Below, one piece after another: positions 1 through 10,184 of a stretch of DNA of 64,000 nucleotides (positions are counted from its first letter, which is position 1; the number at the start of each line of letters is the position of its first letter). The stretch covers positions 124,129,786 through 124,193,785 of the forward strand of contig CM039462.1 of assembly GCA_022414725.1 (NCBI GenBank), in the 5' to 3' direction. The notes beneath the pieces were generated by a model. It searched no databases. It was given only the letters and a program-made list of their open reading frames with translations, and had not been told where the DNA came from. This DNA is from Microglena sp. YARC. Taxonomy: Eukaryota; Chlorophyta; Chlorophyceae; Chlamydomonadales; Chlamydomonadaceae. A program made the translations under genes and the position numbers.

Positions 1-4
1 TGAT

Positions 5-2465
5 GTGAGTGTGGGAAGAACAGTATTGATGCCCATGACTGATTTGAAGGCGCCTAAACACAAGCATTTAGGAAAAGCGAAGTGGGGATGGGCCGAAGCG
101 GACGCGTACGCGAACAACAACCCAACACACAAGGCATGGGGAATGTTGTTGGATGGATTGGTTGTGATCGACGCGGACGACGCAGAGACAGTGCAATGGT
201 TGGAGAGGATGGAAGATGAAGATGGTGAGGTGGGTGAGGCCATGCAGAGGTGCGCCATCCAAGAGACTAGGAAGGGACGCCACTACATGTTCTTGCGCCC
301 GACATGGGCAGACGAGGAGGGGTACTTTGACGGTGCACGACAAGTCGATGATGCAAGGAAGGTTGATATGAAGAGCCTATGCCGGACAGGGACCAGGGGG
401 CTGCTGTCTGTTGCGCCCACTGAGGGAAGGTATGGAAGGAGGGAAGGGCTCCGTGGGAGCTAGAGTCGATACCGTACATTCCAAAGGCGTTGATGGAGAG
501 GGTGGCGAAGAAGAAGAATAAAAGGACGAGTAAGAGGAAGGGAGCGGCGGGATACTCAACAACGGAGGTGGAGCAGGGGATAATGATGCCGACAAGCTTC
601 ATGGAGAGCACGCATGTAGAGAAGCTGCTACTGCTCCTAGGAAAAAGCAGGTGGGATTCCAGAGACACATGGCGAGGAGTGGCGACGGCATTGAAGAACG
701 AGTACGGCGAGGCGTACAAGGCGTTATGGAAACAAATGTCCAAGTTGTCCCCAAGATACGATGAGGACGACGCAGAGAAACTATGGGAGACGGTGGGAAG
801 GCCCGACTATGATGGGCCGAAGATGACAATGAAGTCGGTGGCCAAGTGGGCCGGCGAGGACGACCCGCGCGGGTACGCTATGTACAGAGCATCTTCGATT
901 CCAAAAATAGTAAGGGACATGTGGGACAAGGGAGACAGAGGATTGGGGAGATTATGCACTATCTTATGAAAGGGACGTTGAAGAAGACAGGGAAGAGATG
1001 CAGCGACTACTACATATTCGATGAGGACACGTGCAGGTGGGTCAGTGTGGAGGATGGGTGGGTCAAGACCGTGGCGAGCAAGGTCTTAGAAGGGATGCTC
1101 AGGGACGTCGATTTATGGATATCGTCACAGGCCGCACAGTTGTGCATCGGAGTGGTGGTGGGAAAAGAAGAAGAATCCAGGAGTAAAGAAGATCTGGATG
1201 CGAAGAAAAAAGAAGTTGCAAGGCTGATCCGGTACATACAGTCTTCACGTGGAGTGAAGAACACAATGGACTTTGCAGGGCCACTTCTCATTGACGAGAC
1301 GTTCGAGCAACGACTGGACGGAAATAGGCACTTGATAGGGGTCAAGGGGGGGAGCGTCGTGGACCTAAGGACAGGTCAGAAGAGACAGAGGGTGGCAGAG
1401 GACATGGTTCACAACGAACTGGATGTGGAGTACGAGAATGACAACAACAACCATGCGATAACCAATGCCGCACGCGCAGAGTGGATGCACAGGATCGTAG
1501 AGAAGATCATGGGCGGGGACGAGGACATGGCATCTTTCCTTCAACGTCTTCTTGGGTACGGAATCACAGGCGAAGTGAGAGAAGAAATCTTTCCTGTATG
1601 GACAGGAAGCGGGAGGAACGGAAAGGGGCTGTTGACGCAGGCGCTGCAACAGCTGCTAGGGGAATACTACAAGGAGATGAACTGTGCGGTCATAAGTGAC
1701 TCAAGGGTGTGCAGCAACATCGACGCAGAGCGGGCAAAGCTGATAGGAGCGAGAATCGCGGTCTCTAACGAGCTCAAGCCTGGTGAGAAGCTGAAGACCA
1801 ACGAAGTCCAACTGCTGACAGGAGGAGACGGTTTCCCGGTCAAGGCGATTTACAAGAACCCGGTGACGGTCATGCCAAAACATCTCGCAATTTTAGTAAC
1901 AAATCACATGCCAGAGATGTCCGAGGTAATCGTGGCATTGGTCGAAAGAATTTGTGCCGTTCACTTCCCAGTGACATTCAGGGACCTCATCCCTGGGGAA
2001 AGCGAAACCGCGACGCTGCGGCAATGCGACCAAACCATGAAGGAGAAACTGTAGTCGCCAGAGGGCCAGTCGGCTCTGTTTGCCTGGCTGGTCGAGGGCG
2101 CGGTGGCGTGGTATGGTGGGACGGAGAGCCTGAAGGCCATGGCGCCAACGAAGGTGTCAGAGTTCACCAGAAAGTACCTGGCTGAGCAGGATAATGTGCA
2201 AGCATTCCTCACCGACAACTGCGAGTTGGGGAAAACATTCAGGGAGTCAAGTGTTGCATTGTTCGATATGTATTGCGAGGTAAGTGGCGAGAATCAATCA
2301 AAAAAACCATGGTTCATCGGGCAGATGAAGAAGAAGGGGTTTCAGAAAAAGGCGATTCGAATCGGAAGGGAGGGGACACAACAGGGATATATGGGATTGC
2401 GGCTACGATATGATGATGGTGATAATGGTGGTGCACTCACGACTCACGCAAGTGAAGAGGAATAA
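5..2465 (+). pseudogene. D5-like primase-helicase, broken by two frameshifts and an in-frame stop
   Basis: Three collinear blocks make up a giant-virus D5-type replicative primase-helicase. Block 1 (5-463) resembles a prim-pol primase domain, with GLVVIDADD and a later KGRHYMF segment. Block 2 (about 440-960) resembles a primase C-terminal (PriCT) domain. Block 3 (about 950-2465) is a superfamily 3 helicase with Walker A GSGRNGKG near 1605 and a later hydrophobic LAILVTNHMPEM strand. The frame changes near 425-440 and 940-955, beside G/A runs. A TAG at 2052-2054 interrupts an otherwise continuous helicase frame that carries on with a typical C-terminal AWLVEGAVAWY segment to a TAA at 2463. 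The reading frame is open to the left edge, so the start may lie outside the window; ATG at 29 is an internal candidate. In the family this enzyme unwinds and primes viral DNA. A deleted second copy lies at 24009-24130. The domain calls are firm. Whether the breaks are real or sequencing errors is open. Confidence 0.85.
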
Positions 2466-2629
2466 GATGATGCACACACACGCATAGCGGCGGCTTTTGC
2501 AGTTTCGGGGATCGTCGGGCCTTTTATCATGTCCGGCGATCGATTGATTGTACGTACCGCCGCCAGCACTACACAGGATTCGGGTGAGGGGGGGGGGCTT
2601 AGGCCACAACAACGTTTACACTCGTGTTT

Positions 2630-3048
2630 CGAGGAACGGAGACCGACCACTCTCATCAAGGACGGCGGCATCTGTCGAGTCGAGGCGAGTCGAGTCACAT
2701 CACATGGCGACCGACCTCTCGCATTACATGACGGCGGAAACTGTCGAATCAAGTCGAGGCGAGTCGAGTCACATCACATGGCGACCGACCTCTCGCATTA
2801 CATGACGGCGGAACCTGTCGAGTCGAGTCAAGTCGAGTCACATCACATCACATCACATGGCGACCGACCTCTCGCATTACATGACGGCGGAAACTGTCGA
2901 GTCAAGTCACATCACATCACATGGCGACCGACCTCTCGCATTACATGACGGCGGAACCTGTGTCGAGTCGAGTCACATCACATCACATGGCGACCGACCT
3001 CTCGCATTACATGACGGCGGAACCTGTGTCGAGTCGAGGCAAAGATAA
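2630..3048. repeat. Tandem/dispersed repeat family R1
   Basis: About six imperfect tandem units of 55-80 bp share GGCGACCGACCTCTCGCATT, then a CGGCGGAACCTGTCGAGTCG core and runs of CACAT. Shorter copies of the core occur at 5067-5290, 9215-9300, 35860-35945 (inverted), 46040-46190 and 57665-57800 (inverted). The apparent open frames through the array are by-products of the repeat and are not called as genes. Confidence 0.85.
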
Positions 3049-3099
3049 CAAACAACACTTGGATGAGAACCGTCTCACATTAACACAAGCGGCGTAGCC

Positions 3100-3216
3100 C
3101 CTTTCACCTCCCCACAGCGGAGCGACTGGGGGCGACCGGAGGGGAGCCCCCACAAAGGGTCCGCGAGGAACCGAGCGGGTGGGCGACCGGAGGGGAGCCC
3201 ACAGTTCACATCAAGC
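3100..3216. repeat. GC-rich dispersed repeat R2
   Basis: A GC-rich block contains the internally repeated GCGACCGGAGGGGAGCCC plus GAGGAACCGAGCGGGTGGG. Further copies are at 4840-4915 (shortened), 20572-20700, and 26408-26532 (inverted). Several copies end in ACAGTTCACAT. From 3217 to 3440 I see only a short possible coding remnant before 3311 and no supportable gene. Confidence 0.8.
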
Positions 3217-3440
3217 TTGGAAGAAGCGAGATCGTCAGCGGTAGATACCCGAATGTGATCTCAGCCATCCTGTGGGTGCTGCAGCAGGAGGAGCTTAAAT
3301 TCAACGGTTAAAATGGGCCGCTTATTGGATCAATGCTACAAAAACAATGCTTTGGATATTTGCAACTTCGGGTTGGGTAAACTCTCTGTCATCATGCTTA
3401 TCTTTGTCAAATGATCAACTTCCAACCTGAGTGTGCGGCA

Positions 3441-4028
3441 TCAAGTCGCGAAGTGGCTGCAGTTGCTGTTCAGTAAGTGGTAGAGACCTGAGCAGTCCTT
3501 CAGATCCTTGTGAAGTGTCAGTGCAAGTGTTGCCGTAAATTCCCGAAGGTCTTGTGTGTCTCTCTTCCAGCGCATAACAGCAAGCTGTGCAGCACGCTGG
3601 CGGGGCATGGTTATAAATTCGGTCAAAGTCCGGAGCCGGATTCGGGCACCATGCTTGCCTTCCTTCGGTGGATCCCAGAAGTCGACCACAAGGTTCTTGT
3701 CCTCCAGCACTCCAGGGAGGCGACCGATGAATATTCCATGGTGGAAAACCTCATTTCTACCCGTCGTCCGCACAAGGATCTGGTCGCCTCGATTCAGCTC
3801 CTTGTCCACTTCAGCTATTTCCACAGGGTGCGCTAAAGAAGGGAGCATGCTCTTAATGTCCATGGCGTTCATCGCCCCCTCAATGAGAGCGAATGCGTCT
3901 ACTGCTTCATCGTGTGGCTTGACGCCGAGGACCTCTGCTACAAGTAGCATTATCCGCTTTAACGTTGGACTGTCAGTGCGCTCAGCCATAAGTGGTCCTG
4001 CACATTGTTGGAGTAAAAATGAACGCAT
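3441..4028 (-). CDS. LRAT-like (NlpC/P60 superfamily) protein
   Basis: This is a 195-residue protein starting at ATG 4028 and ending TGA. The core resembles the LRAT domain: RGDQILVRT, then the active-site-type HHGIFIG in mid-protein, then NCSHFAT at the very C-terminus, matching the His and Cys motifs of the family. Known LRAT/H-rev107 relatives are thiol acyltransferases or phospholipases acting on membrane lipids; substrate cannot be read from sequence. The N-terminal 80 residues are helical and not recognised. The protein stops directly after the Cys motif, so the usual C-terminal membrane anchor is absent, which may mean truncation. It is one of at least six LRAT-like loci here (10185, 13309, 38277, 46920/50826, 59594). 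Confidence 0.72.
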   Translation of the reverse strand: MRSFLLQQCAGPLMAERTDSPTLKRIMLLVAEVLGVKPHDEAVDAFALIEGAMNAMDIKSMLPSLAHPVEIAEVDKELNRGDQILVRTTGRNEVFHHGIFIGRLPGVLEDKNLVVDFWDPPKEGKHGARIRLRTLTEFITMPRQRAAQLAVMRWKRDTQDLREFTATLALTLHKDLKDCSGLYHLLNSNCSHFAT

Positions 4029-4076
4029 AGTGCTTATTATGTTGTTTTATTATCGGGAAAGATGAATCGCGGGACC

Positions 4077-4135
4077 CACGGAGGGGGGCAGGGGAATTCA
4101 GCTGCGGACTCGCGGAAACACGTGTCCTAGGATCT
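4077..4135. repeat. Dispersed repeat R12, G-rich half
   Basis: This copy carries GGGGCAGGGGAATTCAGCTG followed by CGGACTCGC and ACACGTGTC. The same module recurs near 9560, 9720, 38035 (inverted), 41465 (inverted), 41565, 41735, 51055 and 58500-58700, often beside the palindromic TCAAGCAGA/TCTGCTTGA half. Confidence 0.7.
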
Positions 4136-4138
4136 GAC

Positions 4139-4302
4139 TTGTCCATCGGAGGAGGACACACGCAAACGGCGGAACACGGTCGAATGTATAGGAGGACACA
4201 CGCAAGATGCGGAACACGGTCGAATGTATCGGAGGACACACGCAAGATGCGGAACACGGTCGAATGTATCGGAGGACACAAGCAAACGGCGGAAAACTGT
4301 CG
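4139..4302. repeat. 40-bp tandem repeat R3, four units
   Basis: Four near-identical 40-bp units contain GGAGGACACACGCAA and CGGAACACGGTCGAATGTAT. Isolated copies lie at 17040-17100 and 53128-53140. The array runs into the dispersed R4 module (GCATCCACACCGTCCGTCC), also found at 6714-6775, 22027-22052, 51136-51185 and, in part, near 55473. Confidence 0.85.
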
Positions 4303-4406
4303 CATCCACACCGTCCGTCCGTCCATTCATGACACACGGATGCGGTGGCGGATCATCGCCCTGAGCTGCTTCTTCCCCATTCGACACTACGACCATCATC
4401 CCAAAT

Positions 4407-4940
4407 ATGATGACGGTGTTCGACGAAAAGCTCAAGGGAACACAGATGTTCCGCGGCTACAACAACACCGCTAGGCTGTTCAGCCATGCATCGTGCGGCG
4501 TTCGCGACGGGTGGGACCTGCGCAAGGTGTCCAAGGCCAAGCGGGTGCATGTCAAGGGAAAGAGAACTCAGGAGGAGAGGAACTACCGCCTGTGCCCTGA
4601 GAGTGTGCTCGAGCTCGTGAAACTTCGTCTTCTGAGCACTGACCTCACGCCGCAGCTGCCCTTTCGGGACAAGAGCTGTCCATGTACAGCTCTCCGGATG
4701 CTGGAGCTCTTGAAAACTTCGTCTTCTGCGCACGGACCTCACACCGCCACCGCACTGCCCTTTCGGTTCACGATATGTCCATGTACAGACAGCCATAGTC
4801 CATCGGCAAACAACGGATTGTATTATTCAACAAGCGGCGGAGCCCCTTTCACCTCTTCCCCCAGCGGAGCGACCGGGGGCGACCGGAGGGGAGCCCACAG
4901 TTCACATCAACCAGCAGACACACTACACACTACTGTGTAA
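4407..4940 (+). CDS. Hypothetical protein, doubtful
   Basis: This is an ATG-initiated frame of 177 residues. The first 75 residues (MMTVFDEKL to about LELVKL) have a plausible composition. Residues 70-130 come from a DNA duplication of about 100 bp, and the C-terminus runs into repeat R2. No family is recognised. The opposite strand (4353-4796) is also open, so the coding strand is uncertain. It may be a decayed gene fragment. Confidence 0.25.
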   Translation: MMTVFDEKLKGTQMFRGYNNTARLFSHASCGVRDGWDLRKVSKAKRVHVKGKRTQEERNYRLCPESVLELVKLRLLSTDLTPQLPFRDKSCPCTALRMLELLKTSSSAHGPHTATALPFRFTICPCTDSHSPSANNGLYYSTSGGAPFTSSPSGATGGDRRGAHSSHQPADTLHTTV

Positions 4941-5016
4941 CTAACTGTCAAGTCTTACACAATGTGTATGTTGTTTGTAAAAGATTCACTGTAACACTTG
5001 GGCGTTTCCGATGTGT

Positions 5017-5290
5017 CGTCTCAAGCAGACTTCTGCTTTACAACTATGTCAGGAGTATGAAAGAGGAATCGCGGGACACACGGCGGAACCTGTCGAGTAG
5101 AGTCACATCACATGGCGACCTCTCGCATCAGGAGGCGGCACCTGTCGAGTCGAGTCACATCACATGGCGACCTCTCGCATCAGGCGGCGGAACCTGTGTC
5201 GAGTCACATAACAGAGCGACCTCTCGCATCACGGCGGAACCTGTCGAGTCGACTCACAGAGTCACAGAGCGACCACTCGCATCAGGCATC
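5017..5290. repeat. R12 palindrome half plus R1 repeat units
   Basis: The segment opens with an imperfect palindrome (CTCAAGCAGACTTCTGCTTT), followed by four or more R1-type units with GGCGACCTCTCGCATCA and GGCGGAACCTGTCGAGT. It forms the immediate upstream region of the PARG-like gene at 5325. Confidence 0.75.
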
Positions 5291-5324
5291 GTATAAGAAG
5301 ATCTTTCTTACAAACAAGACAGGT

Positions 5325-6090
5325 ATGGAGGATTTTGAAAGGAGAGTACGTGTGTGGCACGAAAACATTCGGATCTTCGAGGATCATGTCCCTCCTCGTG
5401 CTTCTTTGAAAGTTTCGTACGATCCTTCCTTCGAGTTTGATCGCACGAAATATGGTACGATGCGGACCGATATCCGTGTCATAGACATGGACACAGTAGA
5501 TGCGACCCTAGACCTTATAGAGCAAGGTATGCACCCGCTTGTCTTGAACATGGCGGACATACATAATCCTGGGGGGTGCGTGTCTTGTGGAGGTGGGATG
5601 CAGGAAGAGTCGTTGTTCCGGAGGACGAACAACCATCGTCATCTCTCGAGGTCGTTTTACCCGATCGGAGAAAGGGAAGCCGTTGTATCGTTCGACGTCG
5701 ACATCATCAGGGAGTGCGAGAGAGACGGATTCGAGTTCCTGAAGTTTTCTAAATCGGCATCCTTCTTGGCATGTCCGTGCATTTCCATGCCACAGCTGGT
5801 GGACGACTCAGAGAAAGACAGTCAATTGTTTCGCGAAAAGGTGAGACTCGTATTGAGTGTAGCTCACAAGTACGGACATGCCAGCATCGTATTAGGAGCT
5901 TGGGGATGCGGGGCGTTCGGGTGTCCACCTAAACACGTTGCCGAGATCATGTTTGCCGAGATCGAAAAAGGTAGAAGGGTGCTTCAAGAAGATCGTTTTC
6001 GCGATTCTAGGTAAAAACATCGATTTCTTTCATCTCGCAGAAAATGAAAAAAATAGTAGGAAACTTTCGGAGGGTACATCACCAAAGTAG
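5325..6090 (+). pseudogene. PARG-like (TIGR02452/DUF2263 macro-fold) glycohydrolase with a 3' frameshift
   Basis: ATG 5325 is the natural start; the open frame further upstream is only repeat DNA. Residues 70-105 carry the bacterial/microbial-type PARG signature: NPGGCVSCGGGMQEESLFRR, i.e. GGG followed by QEE, whose second Glu is catalytic in the family. The later VLGAWGCGAFGCP motif also fits. PARG enzymes strip poly(ADP-ribose) from proteins. The frame starting at ATG ends at 6014 with an unusual tail. An adjacent frame restores a family-like KKIVFAIL ending that runs to TAG 6088-6090, so an indel near 5970-5980 seems likely. The catalytic core precedes the break and is intact. A viral copy could counter host ADP-ribosylation, but this is inference. 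Confidence 0.8.
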
Positions 6091-6095
6091 CACAG

Positions 6096-6233
6096 ATGTC
6101 GACTAAAGAGATCCTAAACGTCTTTCCGATGTTCTTTGAGACGTTGAGAGATCCGTTTCCCCTGCAGGCTCATTTTCAGTACAGGTATCAAGTGAAGGTT
6201 GCAACAGTTGACTCGTTTGCTTTCCGAAAATAA
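6096..6233 (+). CDS. Small hypothetical protein (45 aa)
   Basis: ATG 6096 to TAA 6231 encodes 45 residues beginning MSTKEILNVF, with an aromatic-rich middle. It starts 5 bp after the alternative PARG stop. No family is recognised. It could be a real small gene or the last remnant of a larger one. Confidence 0.3.
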   Translation: MSTKEILNVFPMFFETLRDPFPLQAHFQYRYQVKVATVDSFAFRK

Positions 6234-6284
6234 GTAAATCTAACAGTGTATAAGGAATTTGCATGTACTAAATATCAGAATGCC

Positions 6285-6490
6285 ATGTATGGCAACCAAA
6301 GCTTCTGTAAAATTGGCAAGGCCTCCGATGCCCTTGGTGTCTCAAGGACCGTCCTCCGTCGATGGGCGGATAATGGCACGATCAGAACGATCCGGACTCC
6401 AGGCAACCTAACGTCTCTTTGACCCAAGCAGCATCCAAGGCTACCTCATTGAGCAGGAAAAAAACCCAGCAGTCGTCAAGTCATTCTCTA
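6285..6490 (+). pseudogene. IS607-type serine recombinase, N-terminal fragment
   Basis: The segment encodes a MerR-like helix-turn-helix typical of IS607 TnpA: KIGKASDALGVSRTVLRRWA, then an NGTI/IRTPG wing. After about 45 residues the frame ends at TGA, and a neighbouring frame continues with LFDPSSIQGYL, the usual next segment, so there is an indel near 6410-6420. The catalytic resolvase domain is missing because the sequence jumps into an F-box fragment at about 6495. IS607 elements encode this recombinase together with TnpB/Fanzor relatives, so it points to a former IS607-like insertion. Confidence 0.7.
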
Positions 6491-6496
6491 CGCATG

Positions 6497-6640
6497 TGTG
6501 TCCTCCTTTGACGAAATCAATGAAGATGTCGCCTCTCGTTTGCGGAAAGTGGAGATGCGTCACACCCCGGTGTGTCACAAGGATCCACCTAAGACATTAT
6601 AAAAGTTTGGAATACGCATTATCACGCATTTGCACTGTAA
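6497..6640 (+). pseudogene. F-box/LRR gene fragment (5' end)
   Basis: This fragment encodes SSFDEINEDV and then a PVCHKDPP/RHYKSLEYA stretch, like the starts of the loci at 6870 and 55572, but lacks the middle of the F-box and all LRRs. It abuts the IS607 fragment, so it marks a recombination junction. Repeat modules R1 and R4 follow at 6650-6775. Confidence 0.6.
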
Positions 6641-6869
6641 CGCTTGAGGAATCGAGGGACACACGGCGGCACCTGTCAAGTCATCATACACGTACACACG
6701 CAAACGGAAACTGTCGCATCCACACCGTCCGTTCGTCCGTCCATTCATGACACACGGATGCGGTGGCGGATTCTCGTCCCTCATCGTATCGTATCGTAGT
6801 CCTCGAATTAAGTGTAAACAACCATTCTTCAGTATAAACAACCATCAGCACAGCACACTTCACAAACGA

Positions 6870-8250
6870 ATGAGTTCCTTTGACGAAATCAATGAAGATG
6901 TATTGGAGATCATTCTAGCCAATGCGATTTCGAACGAATGCCACCTCCAACAAGTGGCTCTCGTTAGCAAACAGTGGAGATGGCGTCGCACCCCGGTGTG
7001 TCACAAGGATCCACCTGAGACATTATAAAAGTTTGGACTATGTATCACGCATTTGCAGGCTCGAAGAGTTGAAAATCGGTATCAATCGGGGGAAGGACGT
7101 ACCCTACCAATCAATGTGGAGATCGAAGACAAGATCGAAGACATATCGCCGCTGTCCGGCCTCACTTCGTTGGTTCACCTGGACATATCGAACACCTACG
7201 TGACCGACATATCGCCACTGTACGGACTCACTTCGTTGACGCACCTGAACATGGCGCACACCTACGTGGACGAAGAGCTATTATCACCGGCTTTCCGGAC
7301 TCACTTCGTTGACGCACCTAGACATTTCGCACACACTTGTGACCGACATATCACCGCTGTCCGGTCTCACTTCGTTGATTCACCTAGATATTTCGCACCT
7401 CACGTACTTGACAAACACCCATTATCAGCGATTTCAGGACTCAATGCGTTGGTTCACCTCAACATTTCGATATCGGAAACAAACTAGAAGACATATCACA
7501 GCTTTCCGGACTCACCGCATTGGTTCATCTGAACATGGCGTACACACGTGTGGGCGAACACCTATTATCACCGATGGCAGGACTCACTTCGTTGATTCAC
7601 CTCAACATGGAGGCACCGACGTGGAATACCTATCATCTCTGTCCGCCCTCAATTCGTTGATTCACCTCGACATTTCGCATCTCAAATACAAGCTCGAAGA
7701 CATCTCACCGGTGTCCGGTATCACTGCGTTGCTTCACCTGAACATGGAGGGCACACGTGTACCCTCTATATCACTACTGTCCGGCCTCACTTCGTTGCGT
7801 TCATCTGAACATGGCGTACACATGTGTGGTCGAAGACCGAGTACCGATGTCCGGCTCCATTTCGTCTTGTCGCCGGAGCAAGGTGCTCGACATATCGCCG
7901 CTGGCAGGACTCGCTTCGTTGATTCACCTGAACATGAAGGCACACGTGTTGAAAGAACATATCACCACTGCAGGACTCGCTTCGTTGATTCACCTGGACA
8001 TGAAGGGCACCGACGTGGAAGACATATCACCACTGGCAGGACTCGCTTCGTTGATTCACCTGAACATGAAGGGCACCGACGTGGAAGACATATCACCACT
8101 GGCAGGACTCACTTCATTGGTGCACCTGACATTTCGAACACCGACGTGGACGACATATCACCGCTGGCAGGACTCACTTCGTTGGTTCACCTCGACATTT
8201 CGAACACCGACGTGGACGACATATCACCGCTGGAAGACTCACTTCGTTGA
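6870..8250 (+). pseudogene. F-box/leucine-rich-repeat protein, multiply frameshifted
   Basis: ATG 6870 begins an F-box-like domain (MSSFDEINEDVLEIILANAI, then LVSKQW). LRRs of about 22 residues follow, of the type LTSLVHLDISNT.VTDISPL, at least 15 in number. The coding signal hops among all three forward frames (for example near 6980, 7040, 7290, 7420, 7480, 7790 and 8110), so no long protein is possible as written. F-box proteins recruit substrates to SCF ubiquitin ligases, with LRRs as substrate arms. The MITE at 8256 cuts the gene off at its 3' end. Shorter relatives sit at 6497, 55572 and 61332. Decay, recombination among near-identical repeats, or base-calling errors could each explain the shifts. 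Confidence 0.75.
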
Positions 8251-8255
8251 CGTAC

Positions 8256-8421
8256 AATGGGCGTTCCTGCCTCCCGGCCGATTTTGACTGGTTGCGAAAC
8301 ATGGTATGGAGCGGATTTGCGATTCCTTGGTGCTGATGTCTCAAGCTAGCGAGTCTTTCAGGAGGCTCTAAATCCTGATTAGAAATTTAAAAAAATCGGC
8401 CGGGAGGCAGGAACGCCCATT
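8256..8421. mobile_element. 166-bp MITE, copy 1
   Basis: Terminal inverted repeats of about 30 bp start AATGGGCGTTCCTGCCTCCC and end in the reverse complement. The copy is flanked by the 4-bp direct repeat GTAC (8252-8255, 8422-8425). The 100-bp interior is not coding. It interrupts the end of the F-box/LRR pseudogene. Ten copies occur in the window; no autonomous partner with these ends is visible. Confidence 0.92.
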
Positions 8422-8705
8422 GTACTTGAAAAATGGATGGAATGATGTGTAAAATTGTTCAAAACGGGGGTGTCATGATACAGTCCAGCCAAAGCAGGAC
8501 CAAATGCAATGGATGATCTCCCCACACCCTGCCCGCTTTGTTGGTTGATCTTGCCCACTCTGAACTGCTCTGCTCTGATGCCACATGCCATCAGGATTTA
8601 GGCTGATTTCTTCTTGGGTTGTCGCAGTCGGGTCGTAAGGCTCAACTTGGGCACTTGCCACACTACGTTTCCTTCAGGTGGAAAATAGTATATGGTGAGG
8701 GAAAA

Positions 8706-8912
8706 ATGGCTTTATTACAGCTAAGCGAAATCAAGAACTATTTGAAGAACATAGCAAGTGGCGACGCATCACAAGAGCACACGCTTGATGGACTTATCTA
8801 CAGCAACATGGGTATTGGAATCAGGTGCGTGGAAGATGCACTGGTGAGGGCATACAAAGAGTCGGAACAAAAGGGATCCTGGTTCAACATTCAGATGCAT
8901 GGTGGAGGATGA
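8706..8912 (+). CDS. Small hypothetical protein (68 aa)
   Basis: ATG 8706 follows a purine-rich GGTGAGGGAAAA stretch and opens a 68-residue, helix-favouring protein (MALLQLSEIKNYLKNIASGD...). No family is recognised. The sequence between the MITE and this gene (8422-8700) contains no supportable gene. A possible further coding remnant follows at 8940-9125. Confidence 0.35.
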   Translation: MALLQLSEIKNYLKNIASGDASQEHTLDGLIYSNMGIGIRCVEDALVRAYKESEQKGSWFNIQMHGGG

Positions 8913-9139
8913 CCGATTCCATGAAAAGCTCTCGACAACTTGCTAGACCGAACTGATGCAAAGGAGCTGAATACACCCTGTCACAAATGTGACGATAGCT
9001 TACATCCGTACTACACACCATGGCAGTACATGTGTGTTTTGAAAAAGACGTTCCTGCTCGGGAAGTGGTCTTCAAGTTTTGCCATTAAACTGGCAGAAGT
9101 GTGGGGCAGTGACAGATATCCCTAATTGGTGGAGTACTG

Positions 9140-9360
9140 ACATGAAAAGAGTTGCGCATACCTGTCAGGAACCAGGTACACAATAAGATGCGGTGGTCCT
9201 GTCAAAGAATTGAGTGCGAGTCACATGGCGACCGACCCCTCGCATCACGGCGGAACATGTCAATCACAGAGTCACAGAGCGACCATTACAGTCGGCGGAA
9301 CGATGTCGACTTACGGGGGACGATCGCTCGCTCGCATCGCAAAGAAGTCGATACTCTATC
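9140..9360. repeat. R1-type repeat fragments
   Basis: Broken R1 modules (ACATGGCGACCGACC, CACGGCGGAACATGTC) and a stray mariner-like CAGTCGGCGGAAC at about 9290 fill this stretch up to the truncated MITE. I see no gene. Confidence 0.55.
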
Positions 9361-9503
9361 CGATTTTTTTAAATTTCTAATCAGGATTTAGAGCCTCCTG
9401 AAAGACTCGCTAGCTTGAGACATCAGCACCAAGGAATCGCAAATCCGCTCCATACCATGTTTTGCAACCAGTCAAAATCGACCAGGAGGCAGGAACGCCC
9501 ATT
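9361..9503. mobile_element. MITE copy 2, left end missing
   Basis: The interior and right inverted repeat match the other copies (ending GGCAGGAACGCCCATT), but the first 23 bp of the left terminus are absent. No target duplication can be scored. Confidence 0.85.
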
Positions 9504-9504
9504 A

Positions 9505-9790
9505 CATGTCAAGCATGGGTCTGCTAGACAAGCGCTCTCGTATATCGATAGGGGGATCTCGGCCCCCGCGGAGTGGGGCAGGGGAATTTAGTTGCAGAAA
9601 CCTGTCAAGTCATCATACACGTACACACGCAAACGGCGGATTCTCGCCACTCATCGTCTCGTATCGTAGAAGAGGAATTGCGGGGTGTCGAAGAGATTAT
9701 GAAGGAGGAATCACGGGACCCACGGAGTGGGGCAGTGGAATTCAGCTGCGGACTTGAGTGAAGCTTCGAGGCGCACAAAAACACGTGTCA
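9505..9790. repeat. R12 repeat modules
   Basis: Two R12 copies (GTCAAGCATGGGTCTGCTAGAC palindrome half near 9508; GGAGTGGGGCAG near 9575 and 9725) with an intervening ACACGTACACACGCAAACGG module. No gene is supportable. Confidence 0.6.
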
Positions 9791-9934
9791 GATATGGGTG
9801 AAACAAGTGAAACAAAACAAAAAACAAAAACAAACAGATTGGATGTGATTCGATGACGGTGGACGTCGTCTAGAGGTGCCGGTGTCTCCTTGGTGGATTG
9901 ATGTCGTCTGCTTTTTTTTTCGTCGTTGACCGCA

Positions 9935-10090
9935 GTGTCAAGCGTAGTGAGAAGACAAAAACACATACACGAGGACTTTTGGGGACTCGGGGATCTGTAG
10001 TGAGTAGACAAAACACATACACGCGGACTTTTGGACTCGGGATCTTAGTGAGTAGAAAAAACACATACAAGCGGACTTTTGGGAACTCCG
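9935..10090. repeat. Three-unit tandem repeat (GGACTTTTGGGGACTC type)
   Basis: Three units of about 50 bp each carry TAGTGAGTAGA, AAACACATACA and CGGACTTTTGG. The same sequence appears inverted at 10525-10600, at the end of the Fanzor locus, and at 42887-42960, so it belongs to the terminus of that mobile element. Confidence 0.7.
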
Positions 10091-10097
10091 TTTATTG

Positions 10098-10132
10098 GGA
10101 TGTTTCATTTTACTGTTCCGCCGACTGTAGTC
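10098..10132. mobile_element. Solo Tc1/mariner terminus (family A, left-end type)
   Basis: GTTTCATTTTACTGTTCCGC followed by CGACTG|TA matches the left terminus of the complete element at 47244, read in inverted orientation. No transposase adjoins it. Confidence 0.75.
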
Positions 10133-10184
10133 AATGCGATTTTTGACTTCACACATTATTGTGTGAACATTGTATGTATGGCAG

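Noticed and set aside
2529..3048. Open frames through the R1 repeat
   Set aside because: They follow the repeat period and carry no conserved motif.
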